A stretch of DNA of 64,000 nucleotides. Source: Actinokineospora globicatena. GTDB lineage: Bacteria; Actinomycetota; Actinomycetes; Mycobacteriales; Pseudonocardiaceae. The stretch spans positions 310,001-374,000 of the forward strand of contig NZ_JAMTCR010000006.1 of assembly GCF_024171945.1 (NCBI RefSeq), given 5' to 3'. The position numbers were made by a program, and so were the translations under genes. This document shows positions 35,776 to 44,528 of the stretch, one piece after another. Numbering within the stretch: the stretch's first letter is position 1; every line of letters begins with the position of its first letter. The notes below the pieces were generated by a model that was given only the letters and a program-made list of their open reading frames with translations, made no database searches and had not been told where the DNA came from.

Positions 35776-36861
35776 GTGGGTGAGACGGTGGATTCTGGGC
35801 GGGCTCGGGGTGCGTTGCGGTCGGCGGCGCGGGTTGGGCTTGATGGGTTGTTGGTGTTGGGGTTCGCCGCGGCGGTGCTGTGGCTGTTGGGGTGGATGTG
35901 GTCGGTGATCTGGCCGGTGGTGATCGCGTTGTTGATCACGACGTTGACCTGGCCGGTGGTGCGGTTCCTGCGGTCGCGCGGGTGGTCGGGGGCGGTGGCG
36001 GCGTCGGTGGTGACGGTGCTGTTCCTGCTCGTCGCGGCGGGGACGGTGACGTTGATCGTGGTGCCGGTGGCGTCGCAGTCCGGGGAGCTGGTCGACGGGG
36101 TGGTGGACGGGATCCAGCAGATGCGGCAGTGGGCGTCCGGGCCGCCGCTCAACATCCGCGACGACCAGGTGACGACCGCGCTCGACGCGGCCGTGGCCAA
36201 GCTGCAGGGCAGTGTGGGCAGCATCGTCAACGCCACCGTGACCGGGGTGGGGACCGTGGCCAGCGGGCTGGTGACGGCCGTGCTCGCGGTGTTCCTGATG
36301 TTCTACTTCCTCAAGGACGGGCCCCGCTTCCTGCCGTGGCTCTCCGCGCAGCTGCCTGGTCGGCTCGCCACCGACGTCCCCGTGGTCGCGGGCCGCTGCT
36401 GGGACACCCTCGGCGCGTTCGTCCGCTCCCAGGCCTTCGTCGGCCTGCTGGACGCGGTGTTCATCGGCCTCGGGCTGTGGATCATGGGGGTGCCGCTCGT
36501 GCTCCCGCTGGCGGTGCTGACCTTCGTCGCCGCGTTCGTCCCGATCGTCGGCGCTCTGTTCGCCGGCTTCGTCGCGGTGCTGATCGCCCTGGTGTCCAAC
36601 GGCCCGACCGACGCGCTGATCGTCCTCGGCATCATCATCGCCGTGCAGCAACTGGAGGGCAACGTCTTCCAACCCATGCTGCAGAGCAAGGGCCTGGGCC
36701 TGCACGCCGCCGTCGTCCTCCTCGCCGTCACCCTCGGCGGCAGCCTGGCAGGCGTCGTCGGCAGCCTCCTCGCCGTCCCCGTGGTCGCCATCCTCGCCGT
36801 CATAGCCCGCCACATCCGCGACCGCCTTACCATCCAGACCCCAGTCGCCACTGAGGAGTAA
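35776..36861 (+). CDS. AI-2E family membrane transporter
   Basis: About 361 residues. Two N-terminal helices (LLVLGFAAAVLWLLG; VIWPVVIALLITTLTWPVV) come first, then a central soluble segment, then five C-terminal helices. The family hallmarks VLAVFLMFYFLKDGPRF and the C-terminal block IIIAVQQLEGNVFQPMLQSKGLGLHAAVVLLAV are clear. Members of this family (formerly UPF0118) export autoinducer-2 or act as Na+/H+ antiporters. The start is uncertain among nearby GTGs (35776 or 35788). It is not part of an evident operon. Confidence 0.88.
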   Translation: MGETVDSGRARGALRSAARVGLDGLLVLGFAAAVLWLLGWMWSVIWPVVIALLITTLTWPVVRFLRSRGWSGAVAASVVTVLFLLVAAGTVTLIVVPVASQSGELVDGVVDGIQQMRQWASGPPLNIRDDQVTTALDAAVAKLQGSVGSIVNATVTGVGTVASGLVTAVLAVFLMFYFLKDGPRFLPWLSAQLPGRLATDVPVVAGRCWDTLGAFVRSQAFVGLLDAVFIGLGLWIMGVPLVLPLAVLTFVAAFVPIVGALFAGFVAVLIALVSNGPTDALIVLGIIIAVQQLEGNVFQPMLQSKGLGLHAAVVLLAVTLGGSLAGVVGSLLAVPVVAILAVIARHIRDRLTIQTPVATEE

Positions 36862-36871
36862 CTCGCTGGTG

Positions 36872-38065
36872 TCAGGCGAGGAGCAGTTCGGCGGCTGTGG
36901 TCGCGCCGGTGGGGGTGATCATGGTGGCTACCTCGGAGGCGCGGGGGTGGAGGGATGTGGCTTGCGCTAGGGCGGTGGACAGGGAGTCGACCGTGGGTGT
37001 GGGGCCGTTGTGGGCTACGCCGATGCCCAAGGTGGTTACGCGGCCTGCCCAGTACGGCTGGTCCGTCTGTTGGGGCACCACCACCTGCGGCACCCCCGCC
37101 CTGGTCGCGGTGGTCGTCGTGCCCGCGCCGCCGTGGTGGATGACGGTCGCGACCTGGGGGAACAGGGCCTGCTGGTTGACCTCCCCAACGGCCAGGCAGT
37201 CGGGGGCGGTGTCGGTCAGGCGCAGGTCAGCCCAGCCTCGGCCGAGGAGGACGCGGCGTCCCTGGGCGCGGATCGCGTCGATGGCGATGCGGGCCATGTC
37301 GCTGGCCAGGGGCATGCTGCCGAAGCCGACGTACACCGGTGGGTCGCCCGCGTCCAGGAACGCCTGCACCTCGGGCGGTAGCGGGCGGTCGTCCGGCGGG
37401 ATCCACGCGCCGGTCTGGGTGACGGCGAGGTCAGGGATCTCCTGCCACGGGTCCAGCAGCGGGTCCGTCGCCAGCAGCGGATCGCCCGCCAGGGCGTAGT
37501 CGCGGACGTTGGCCACCGGCGGCAGGCAGGCGGACGCGCGGTGATTGTTGAGGGCCGCGCCGAACAGGGTGGTCACGGTCTGGGCGTCCTGGTCCCACAG
37601 CGCCCGGTTGTCGGTCACCTCCGGCGGCAGCGGCCGACCCCGGTACGCCAGCGGCGGGTGGTGCGGCGACGGCAGCGTGATCGACTGGAACGCGGCGCAC
37701 CGGTAGCGGATGCCCAGCTTCTCCGCCGCCGATCGCGCGGCCGCCGTGGCCGGGACCGGGCCCGTCGCCACCACCACGTCCCACCCGTCCGCCAAGGCCA
37801 CGACCGCCTCGTACTGCGCCGCGACCACCTCGCCCGCGCGCCGGGGTAGCTCCTCGGGCGACGGCCGCACCCCGATCGTCAACTCGCGCACCGACCCGCC
37901 CACCGGCACCACCGGCACACCGACCCCCGCCAGCCGGTCGACGAACTCCCCGTCCGGCGGCGCGCACACCCGCACCTGGGCGCCCAGCGACCGCAACGCG
38001 ACCGCGAGCCCCACCATCGGCTCGACGTCCCCACGCGATCCCCACGTCGACAACAGAACACGCAC
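36872..38065 (-). CDS. UGT/MGT-type glycosyltransferase (GT1)
   Basis: About 397 residues of a GT-B glycosyltransferase. It starts VRVLLSTWGSRGDVEPMVGLA, the typical N-terminus of actinobacterial erythromycin-type and MGT glycosyltransferases. The C-terminal nucleotide-sugar signature is HHGGAGTTTTATRAGVPQVVV followed by QQTDQPYWAGRV. It transfers an activated sugar to a small hydrophobic acceptor in the cytosol. GTG 38065 with GGGGAG upstream is preferred over the long frame from 38191. It could tailor a secondary metabolite or detoxify a macrolide; the neighbours do not tell which. Confidence 0.88.
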   Translation of the reverse strand: MRVLLSTWGSRGDVEPMVGLAVALRSLGAQVRVCAPPDGEFVDRLAGVGVPVVPVGGSVRELTIGVRPSPEELPRRAGEVVAAQYEAVVALADGWDVVVATGPVPATAAARSAAEKLGIRYRCAAFQSITLPSPHHPPLAYRGRPLPPEVTDNRALWDQDAQTVTTLFGAALNNHRASACLPPVANVRDYALAGDPLLATDPLLDPWQEIPDLAVTQTGAWIPPDDRPLPPEVQAFLDAGDPPVYVGFGSMPLASDMARIAIDAIRAQGRRVLLGRGWADLRLTDTAPDCLAVGEVNQQALFPQVATVIHHGGAGTTTTATRAGVPQVVVPQQTDQPYWAGRVTTLGIGVAHNGPTPTVDSLSTALAQATSLHPRASEVATMITPTGATTAAELLLA

Positions 38066-38187
38066 CACGCGACTCCCCGTTTCCCCGGCATCCGGCCTCG
38101 GCGGGAGATTCTGCGGTACCGACCGGGTCTTGCCACAAGCCCCCACGTGCGCTATACGTTGGCAGTGGCGGAAAGCGACCTCCGCGC

Positions 38188-40086
38188 TCAAGGCAGCACG
38201 TAGGACTCGTCGGCCAGGTGGATCACGGCCAAGTCGTCCTCGGTGATGCCACGGCCGATGAACCTGGCCAGTGCCGCCAACCCCTTCGCCGTGCGGTGCC
38301 GGTAGTCGGCGAAGTCCATGCCCTCGGTGTACGGCGCTGGCTGCACCCTCGGGTCGCCCGCGAACGCCACCGTGCCGCGGGTGGCGACGGTGAACTGGAA
38401 GTTGCCGTTGACGTTCCAGTACACACTCCCCGCCACCCCCTTGCGGGACAACGCTTTCACCGTCTCCAGGTCCGCGCCCCGGAACCCGTTCTCCTCCACG
38501 GCGATCACCACGTCGTCCACCGCCAGCACCGCCACCTTCTGCGGCAGGTGGTAGTCCATCCGAAAGAAGGACGATGCGTCCGGGGCGAGCGGCACGGGCG
38601 CGGCCGGGTCGCCACCGAAGGCGCGGATCACCTCGTCGGCGGAGAGGCCACGGACCAAGGTGACCGTGGCCGCCTCGGACAGCGAACTACGGGTGACCCA
38701 CCGGTACTCGGCTTCCGGCGCGACCACCTGCGGCGGTTCGGACTCCCCGCGCAGCCGGTGCCCGAGCCGGTCAGTCGCCTTGTGCACCAACGCTTCCGTC
38801 GTGGGCGCCTGCCACACCACCAGCTGGTACGACTCGTCCGCACCATCCCGATCAGCACTGTCGTCCCGCGCGGTGGCGTGCACGCGGATGCGGTAATCCC
38901 CTGGCCACGGCGGCGTTTCGCAGCGCGGCCGGTGGCGGTCCGACGTGGCGCCGGACAGGACTGCCCCGCCCCGAGGTGCGATCCAGCTGATCTCGACGAC
39001 CTCGTCCCAGTGGTTCAGCTCGACGGCGTCGGGCGGCTCCGCGAGGACGTTCACCGTCAGCCGCACCTGCCCGTCCGCCATGCCAGTGCGGATCACCACC
39101 CCGTCCGGCGCGGCGGTGACGAGTCCGTTGGCGGAGAAGTCGGCCGCTGCGGGGATCGAGCCCTCGGTGAGCCAGAACTGGTTGCCCGTCACGCGTGCCG
39201 AGGCACTCGACCACTGCGGGAACAGGTACTCGGCCTGGCGCTTGGCCAACACCGCCGCCGCGTACCCGGGTGGTTTGGGCACACCCGGCAGCACCGTGAC
39301 CACCGCGCCCAACGCCACCCCGATGATCGCGGACGCCTCGCCCGCCACGGCCGTCCCCAACCCGCGCAACACCGCCGTCGACACGACGATGGCCAACGCG
39401 AGGTGCGCGGCCCCGTGCTGCGCCGCGATCTCCTGCTCGCTCCCCGCGGCATCCGGCACCGAAGCCTTGTCCAGCAACGCCTCCATCAGCTCGACGACGA
39501 GGTCGGACGCGCCGGGGTGCACCTGCTCGACGAGCGACGCGCCCGTCCGCGCCGCACTCGTCCCACCACCGATCGTCGCGATCCCGAACAACGCCCTACC
39601 CGCGTTCACGACATCCGGCAACGCGCTGTCGGACACCCCGGGATCAGGAACCGCGACCAGGGCGGGCACCGCGTTCATCGGGATCCCGGCCAAGGTGCTG
39701 ATCTCGACCGTGTTGTCTGCCGGAGTGCTGTCTGCTGGGGTGTTACCTGTCGGCGCGGTGTCGACCGCTGTGCTGCCCGTCGACCCGATGCCGTAGGAGG
39801 TGGCGGTGATCGGGGGCAGTCCGGCGAGCAGGTCGGCCGGGGTCCCGACCACCAGCCGGTCGACGGTCAACTCCAGTGCCCCCAGCACGCGTTCGGCGAG
39901 CAGGTCGCCGACCTCGTCCAACGCCGCCTGCGCTCTCGGTCTCCGCCGCCCGCGCTCCCGAGACGCGCGCCGCTCGTTCTCCCTCCAGGCGAACCTGCCG
40001 AGCTGGGCGGCCGGTTCCCCCGGTATCGCCGCGAGCACCCCGGGCAACGCGGCGACGACAAGTGGTTCGAACTCCTTGATCCCCAT
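38188..40086 (-). CDS. Large protein of unknown function (DUF6461-like C-terminus)
   Basis: 632 residues. The N-terminal part is helical and Arg-rich (NERRASRERGRRRPRAQ). A low-complexity run about 95-120 (TGNTPADSTPADNT) is encoded by a minisatellite near 39700-39775. A hydrophobic stretch LALAIVVSTAVLRGLGTAVAGEASAIIGVALGAVVTV may enter a membrane. A beta-rich middle follows, and the C-terminal region (from about 500: TLVRGLSADEVIRAFGG, SVYWNVNGNFQFTVATRG) resembles the DUF6461 family. ATG 40086 is chosen; GTG 40089 is equivalent. No reaction can be inferred. Confidence 0.7.
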   Translation of the reverse strand: MGIKEFEPLVVAALPGVLAAIPGEPAAQLGRFAWRENERRASRERGRRRPRAQAALDEVGDLLAERVLGALELTVDRLVVGTPADLLAGLPPITATSYGIGSTGSTAVDTAPTGNTPADSTPADNTVEISTLAGIPMNAVPALVAVPDPGVSDSALPDVVNAGRALFGIATIGGGTSAARTGASLVEQVHPGASDLVVELMEALLDKASVPDAAGSEQEIAAQHGAAHLALAIVVSTAVLRGLGTAVAGEASAIIGVALGAVVTVLPGVPKPPGYAAAVLAKRQAEYLFPQWSSASARVTGNQFWLTEGSIPAAADFSANGLVTAAPDGVVIRTGMADGQVRLTVNVLAEPPDAVELNHWDEVVEISWIAPRGGAVLSGATSDRHRPRCETPPWPGDYRIRVHATARDDSADRDGADESYQLVVWQAPTTEALVHKATDRLGHRLRGESEPPQVVAPEAEYRWVTRSSLSEAATVTLVRGLSADEVIRAFGGDPAAPVPLAPDASSFFRMDYHLPQKVAVLAVDDVVIAVEENGFRGADLETVKALSRKGVAGSVYWNVNGNFQFTVATRGTVAFAGDPRVQPAPYTEGMDFADYRHRTAKGLAALARFIGRGITEDDLAVIHLADESYVLP

Positions 40087-40172
40087 CACGCCATGCTGCC
40101 GGCCCGGGGAATCGCCGGGGAACCGGCCCCCTGGAACAACATCGGGTCCACAAGAGACTCCCTTGTGGACGG

Positions 40173-40841
40173 TCAGGTGTCGTCGGCCGTGGCGAGCGGG
40201 TTGCCCGCGACCTGCCACTCCAGGATGCCGTCCGCGAGCCGGACCGCGCGGCGGCCCGCCGAGTTGAGCAGCCGCACCGCGTCGTGGGAGAAGGCGCAGT
40301 AGATGCCCCGGCAGTAGGCGACGACCTCCAGCCCGGCGGGCAGCTCGTCGAGGCGCTCGACCAGTTCGTCCAGCGGGATCGACAGCGCGCCGGGGATGTG
40401 ACCGGCGGAGAACTCCGTGGCGGGCCGCACGTCCACCACGATGGCCTCGCCCGCGCCGACCCGGCGCAGCAGCTCGTCGCGGCCGATCGCCTCGGTGTCC
40501 TCGGGGCCGAGGTAGCGGCGCGCGGCGATGTCCACATCGGCCAGTTGGGCGGCGGCCACCTCCAGCAACCTGCTGTAGAGGGCGGTCACCCCGGCGCTGG
40601 CCAGCCGGTAGCGGATCGTGGTGCCGTCCCGGTTCGACGCGACCAGGCCCGCGTGCTTGAGCGTCTGCAGGTGCGCCGAGGTCGTGGTGACGGTCAGCCC
40701 GGCCGTGGTGGCCAGGTCGACGACACCGCGCTCGCCCTGGGCCAGCAGGTCGATGAGCTCCAGCCGCTTGCCGTTGCCCAGCGCCTTGCCCACGCGCGCC
40801 AGTTCCTCGAACAGGTCCGGCCTCGATTGGTTGTCCCGCAA
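40173..40841 (-). CDS. ArsR-type regulator fused to a rhodanese domain
   Basis: About 222 residues. An ArsR winged HTH (about 5-85: GVVDLATTAGLTVTTTSAHLQTLKHAGLVASNRDGTTIRYRLA) is joined to a rhodanese domain (about 120-220) whose loop VVAYCRGIYCAFSHDAV carries the catalytic Cys in a CRGxYC motif. Such fusions sense sulfur or redox compounds and repress nearby genes. TTG 40841 with GGAG 8 bp upstream gives the usual length; an in-frame ATG at 40907 would add 22 residues but leave only 11 bp to the divergent oxidoreductase gene. It probably regulates that dithiol-oxidase-like gene. Confidence 0.82.
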   Translation of the reverse strand: MRDNQSRPDLFEELARVGKALGNGKRLELIDLLAQGERGVVDLATTAGLTVTTTSAHLQTLKHAGLVASNRDGTTIRYRLASAGVTALYSRLLEVAAAQLADVDIAARRYLGPEDTEAIGRDELLRRVGAGEAIVVDVRPATEFSAGHIPGALSIPLDELVERLDELPAGLEVVAYCRGIYCAFSHDAVRLLNSAGRRAVRLADGILEWQVAGNPLATADDT

Positions 40842-40918
40842 GGCTTCACTCCAGTTCCCGTGTTCCTTGGAATACTGTAGTCTCCGAGGGTGAGGCCGGC
40901 CAAGCACGAGGGGAAATC

Positions 40919-41992
40919 ATGGGATCGGGTGACCGCGAGGTCCGCGATGTGGTACCGCGCGACGCCGCGGTGTCCGATGTGACGATGCGCGATGTGGCGG
41001 CACGCGAGGTGACCGTGCGCGACGTGATCGTGCTGGGTGGGGGAGCTGCGGGCCTCAGCGGCGCGCTGCTGCTGGCGCGGGCGGGCTTGGACGTGGCCGT
41101 GCTGGACGCTGGTTCACCGCGCAACGCCCCCGCCGCCCACATGCACGGATTCCTGACCAGGGACGGCATGCCGCCCGCGGAACTCGTCGAGCGCGGCCGG
41201 GCCGAGGTCGCCGCGTACGGCGGTGCGCTGGTCGACACCGAGGTGGCGGAGGTGCTGCCCGGTTTCGTGGTCCGGTTGGCGGACGGCACGAGCCAGAGCG
41301 CGCCGCGGCTGTTGGTGACCACCGGCATGCGCGACGAACTGCCGGAGGTCGCCGGTGTCGCGCAGCGGTGGGGGCGCGATGTCCTGCAATGCCCGTACTG
41401 CCACGGCCACGAGGTGCGCGACCAACCGCTGGGCGTGCTGGCGACGGGCCCGGTCTCGACGCACCAGGCGCTGATGGTCCGCCAGTGGTCCGACGACGTC
41501 GTCCTGTTCGAGCACACCCACGCGCTCTCCCACGACGAACGCGAACAGTTGGCGGCCGTCGGGGTGCGGGTCATGCCGGGGACGGTGACCGAGCTGGTCG
41601 TGCGGGACGACGTGCTGCGCGGTGTCGAGACCGAGGGCGGCAGCACACCGAGGTCGGCGGTGTTCGTCGCACCCCGCTTCGTGCCGAACACCGCGGTGCT
41701 GGCCGGGCTCGACTGCCGCGCCACCGAGCAGGGATTCCTCATCGTCGACGAGTCGGGCGCCACCAGTGCGCCCGGTGTCTGGGCGGCGGGCAACGTGGTG
41801 AACCCGCGAGCGCAGGTCATCACCGCCGCTGGCGCGGGCGCGGCGGCGGCCATGGCACTGCACCAAGACGTCGTGCTAGCCAGGACCAATGCCGCTGTGT
41901 CAGCGAAACGGTTGCACGCCAACGGGTTCACCGCCGAACTGGAGCGGGAAGTCGCCGAGATCGTGCTGGGGGACCGCCGGTACGGCCTGTGA
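40919..41992 (+). CDS. FAD-dependent CPYC dithiol oxidase-like protein (copy 1)
   Basis: 357 residues of the thioredoxin-reductase-like GliT/HlmI group. The FAD motif is GGGAAGLSGALLLARAG. The redox disulfide CPYC lies in LQCPYCHGHEVRD, and AAGNVVNPRAQVITAAGAG closes the FAD site. The NADPH-binding motif is degenerate (GVLATGPVS), as in oxygen-using dithiol oxidases. It is closely related along its length to the gene at 51742. The N-terminus has an odd run of RDV-type repeats (EVRDVVPRDAAVSDVTMRDV) before the FAD domain. ATG 40919 follows GAGGGGAAATC. It is divergent from an ArsR-rhodanese gene. Confidence 0.85.
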   Translation: MGSGDREVRDVVPRDAAVSDVTMRDVAAREVTVRDVIVLGGGAAGLSGALLLARAGLDVAVLDAGSPRNAPAAHMHGFLTRDGMPPAELVERGRAEVAAYGGALVDTEVAEVLPGFVVRLADGTSQSAPRLLVTTGMRDELPEVAGVAQRWGRDVLQCPYCHGHEVRDQPLGVLATGPVSTHQALMVRQWSDDVVLFEHTHALSHDEREQLAAVGVRVMPGTVTELVVRDDVLRGVETEGGSTPRSAVFVAPRFVPNTAVLAGLDCRATEQGFLIVDESGATSAPGVWAAGNVVNPRAQVITAAGAGAAAAMALHQDVVLARTNAAVSAKRLHANGFTAELEREVAEIVLGDRRYGL

Positions 41993-42053
41993 GGCCCGGT
42001 CGCGCGGCGGTGCCGGAGTAGGTGGTGGACCGACCATCCTGGGGGTAGCTCAA

Positions 42054-43049
42054 GTGGGGCACGGTGGCGAGTACGACCAGCCGGGGACTTCCCCCGAGCA
42101 CTGGGTGGCGCGGTCCCCGTCGGTGACTGTCCCGATCAGTGTATTGCGGCCCTCGGACTCACCGCGGTTAGCGGGCGAGGACAGCGAACACGTGCGTGCG
42201 CTCGCCGAGTCCACCGCGGTATTACCCCCGGTCCTGGTGCACCGCGCGACTATGCGGGTGATCGACGGCATGCACCGGCTGCGGGCGGCCGTGCTCTGCG
42301 GCGAGGACACCGTCCGGGTGCTGTTCTTCGACGGCGACGAGGCGGAGGCGTTCGTGCTCGGCGTCCGGGCCAACATCGCGCACGGCCTGCCGCTCTCGCT
42401 CGCCGACCGCCGGGTCGCCGCCATGCGGATCATCGCCTCGCACCCGCGCTGGTCGGACCGCGCCATCGCGTCGGCGACCGGCCTCGCGGCCAGGACCGTC
42501 GCGGTCATCCGCCGGTGCGCGACTGGCGATGCCCCGCAGTCGCGCACCCGGATCGGCCGCGACGGCCGGGTCCGCCCGCTCAACAGCGCCGACGGCCGCC
42601 GCCTCGCCTGCCTGATGCTGCGCGAGGACCCGTCCACCTCCCTGCGCCAGGTCGCCACCGCGTCCGGCATCTCCCTGAGCACCGTCCGCGACGTCCGCGA
42701 CCGCTTGGCGCGGGGTGAGGACCCGGTCCCGCCGCGGCAACGCCAGCAGGAACGGCCCGACACCACCCCCACGGCCCCGGACCGCGACGTCGAGGACCTG
42801 CTGTCGCGCCTGCGCCAAGACCCCTCCCTCCGCCTGAGCGAGATGGGCCGCGCCCTCATCCGCCTCCTCAGCCTCCACGCCCTCACCGACCAAGACCGCA
42901 AAGCCCTCCTCGACGCCGTCCCACCCCACTGCCGCACCACCGTCGCCGAACTCGCCCACGCCTGCGCCGAGACCTGGCAGGACCTAGCCCTCTGGTTCGC
43001 CCAAGACCCCACCGACACACCCCGCCGAACCGACCAACTCGTCCCCTGA
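42054..43049 (+). CDS. StrR/ParB-like transcriptional regulator
   Basis: About 331 residues. A ParB/Srx-like N-terminal domain (about 20-110: VLPPVLVHRATMRVIDGMHRLRAAVL, then a GVRANIAHGLPLSLADR segment) is followed by two HTH segments (SDRAIASATGLAARTVAVIRR; SLRQVATASGISLSTVRDVRD) and a charged C-terminus. This is the build of StrR-like pathway-specific activators in actinomycete antibiotic clusters. GTG 42054 is preferred over the long frame that begins inside the oxidase gene. It lies 0.6 kb from the NRPS-type cluster and may be its activator (inference). Confidence 0.82.
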   Translation: MGHGGEYDQPGTSPEHWVARSPSVTVPISVLRPSDSPRLAGEDSEHVRALAESTAVLPPVLVHRATMRVIDGMHRLRAAVLCGEDTVRVLFFDGDEAEAFVLGVRANIAHGLPLSLADRRVAAMRIIASHPRWSDRAIASATGLAARTVAVIRRCATGDAPQSRTRIGRDGRVRPLNSADGRRLACLMLREDPSTSLRQVATASGISLSTVRDVRDRLARGEDPVPPRQRQQERPDTTPTAPDRDVEDLLSRLRQDPSLRLSEMGRALIRLLSLHALTDQDRKALLDAVPPHCRTTVAELAHACAETWQDLALWFAQDPTDTPRRTDQLVP

Positions 43050-43333
43050 CGCCAGCCGCCGAGCCCCCTGCGCGTGCCGCTGCGGCCGCGCTGGTGTGGA
43101 AGGCCTCGCGAGCCGTAGAAGGGCCCTGGAACGGCGACAGGCCGGTCGGAATGCCTTCTCCGACCGGCCTTGACGCAGCTCGCACAACGCCCTGCTTGAC
43201 CCCACGCGCTGAATCCCAGCTTCGCGGCTGCGTGCCCTTGGCTGCGTCCAGCACCCCGCCCGCGTCGATCCCGCATGCCCCTTGGGCCTACCGACCCCGG
43301 ATCGCGCCCGCGCGCGGTCCCTCCCCCGCCCAG

Positions 43334-43440
43334 CCCCCATCCTCTCCGGGGGGCGTCCCTGGGCCAGTCTACCAGGACCCACCGACAGTTGATCTTGGGA
43401 AGGCCCCAGTGAAGATCCAGATGTGGATAACTTCTGTCAC
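43334..43440 (-). repeat. Intergenic element, copy 3 of 3
   Basis: On the minus strand: TTATCCACA (complement of 43422-43430), 50 bp, TAGACT (complement of 43366-43371), then GGGACGCCCCCCGGAGAGG. The alignment to copy 1 extends across the spacer (GTTATCCACAT, CAAGATC, GGTGGGTCC), showing common ancestry rather than chance. Confidence 0.75.
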
Positions 43441-43498
43441 CCAGAAGACGGAAAATCTGAGCTGGGCGAAAAGGGCTGAGGGACTCCGGAGAGACTCG

Positions 43499-43633
43499 TT
43501 AGGCCAAGAGGCTGCGATTAGGCCAAGAGGCACCGCGACCGAGAAGGTGGGGGTAGGCCAAGAGGTGCCGCGAGCGGCGAAGCGCGGTTAGGCCAAGAGG
43601 TGCCGTAATCGAGCGAGCTGGATTGGCCAAGGG
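43499..43633 (+). repeat. Array of five TTAGGCCAAGAGG repeats
   Basis: TAGGCCAAGAGG occurs at 43500, 43519, 43554 and 43589, with a weaker TTGGCCAAGGG at 43623. Intervals are 19, 35, 35 and 34 bp; three copies continue as GTGCCG or GCACCG. The array lies between convergent genes, just downstream of the decarboxylase-like gene. Function unknown. Confidence 0.75.
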
Positions 43634-43652
43634 ATTGCGTTACTTGAGGTGT

Positions 43653-44198
43653 CTAGTCCAGGAGGTCGCTGATGGTTTTCGTGACTGTGGCGGGGGACGG
43701 GATGGTCGGGTGGTGGGAGAGGGCGCCGGTGTGGATGTCGGTGGTGGTGTGCCATTCGGGGGGTGGGAGGTGGTGGCCGTCGGCTTGGAGTTGGGTGATG
43801 TTGCGCTGGACGGCGGGTTTTTCCCACATGGCGGCGCCCATGGAGGGGAAGAAGAGGGTGCCGCGGCGGGCGGAGAGGATGACCGTGGCGAGGCGGTTCG
43901 GGGCGGAGCCGGTGGCGGCCGCGGCGAGGATGTGGGCCGTGGCGGGCAGGACGACGCACAGGTCGTGTTCGGCGGCCAGGCGTGAGGGTTTGTCGGTGGG
44001 CCAGTCGGTGGGGGACTCGCCGCTGATGACGCGGTCGGCGTGCATGGCGACGGTGTGCGGCGGCAGGAACAGGGTCGCGGTGTGCGTCATCAGGACGGTG
44101 ATGGTGGCGCCGAGGGTGGCGCGCAGCTCGGTCAGGTACAGCGGCAGGGCGGTCACCGCGATCGAGCCGGTGGCGCCGATCAGGATCCGGGGGGTCAT
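43653..44198 (-). CDS. hlmF: HFCD-family flavoprotein decarboxylase (HlmF-like)
   Basis: 181 residues of the homo-oligomeric flavin-containing Cys decarboxylase family (EpiD, PPC decarboxylase). The FMN-binding start is PRILIGATGSIAV, followed by LPATAHILAAAATG (usually PAxANxxxKxAxG) and PSMGAAMWEKPAVQRNI, matching the PxMNxxMW substrate motif with Asn replaced by Gly. In the holomycin pathway HlmF oxidatively decarboxylates a cysteinyl intermediate, and the same role is inferred from the neighbours. ATG 44198 is preferred over 44234. It is divergent from the NRPS gene across 330 bp. The Asn-to-His and Asn-to-Gly changes may be pathway-specific. Confidence 0.85.
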   Translation of the reverse strand: MTPRILIGATGSIAVTALPLYLTELRATLGATITVLMTHTATLFLPPHTVAMHADRVISGESPTDWPTDKPSRLAAEHDLCVVLPATAHILAAAATGSAPNRLATVILSARRGTLFFPSMGAAMWEKPAVQRNITQLQADGHHLPPPEWHTTTDIHTGALSHHPTIPSPATVTKTISDLLD

Positions 44199-44528
44199 GC
44201 CCGGCATCGTGCCCGGAATTCGGAATGCGCTCAACGAGGGCGATTAACGCGCTCACTCGTCTGGCCCAGTTCGAAACGCACGAAATAGCGCGCGCGAACC
44301 CGCACGTTGCCCGAGTGCCCGCCGGAGAACCGGAAATTGACCCGATACCCGCGTGCTTGACAGCGATCGCGAACCGCTGGTCTTATGCGGAGCAGGAAAT
44401 GACGGCCCGTTCAGGGCTGCCGATCGGACCGAGCCATTCCAGTCCGGTCGAGCCGCGATCCACCCCCCGCCCGCTGTGTCCGTTCCGCGCGTTGGTCCCG
44501 CGATGCGCGAAGGAGAGGTGCGCCCACG
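44199..44528. other. Divergent promoter region of the NRPS and decarboxylase genes
   Basis: 330 bp with no coding sequence. The candidate NRPS promoter lies at 44357-44386 and a GGAGAGG ribosome-binding site at about 44512-44518. The DNA around 44220-44400 is less GC-rich than the genes. Confidence 0.5.
44357..44386 (+). promoter_or_regulatory. Candidate promoter of the NRPS operon
   Basis: A perfect TTGACA (-35, 44357-44362), an 18-bp spacer and TCTTAT (-10-like, 44381-44386), giving a leader of about 135 bases before the NRPS start codon. Confidence 0.4.

Larger units (their letters stand above)
43050..43652. other. Convergent intergenic region with element copy 3 and a repeat array
   Basis: No gene is supported. 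It contains the reverse-oriented third copy of the dispersed element (43334-43440) and a five-unit TTAGGCCAAGAGG array (43499-43633). Open frames on both strands are shadows of the GC bias. Confidence 0.5.

Noticed and set aside
43499-43633. CRISPR array
   Set aside because: Repeats are only 12-13 bp with irregular first spacing and no cas genes; a protein-binding array fits better.
43653-44198. Housekeeping CoaBC phosphopantothenoylcysteine decarboxylase
   Set aside because: It lacks the CoaB synthetase domain, has altered Asn motifs and is divergent from a Cys NRPS; a pathway decarboxylase is more likely.
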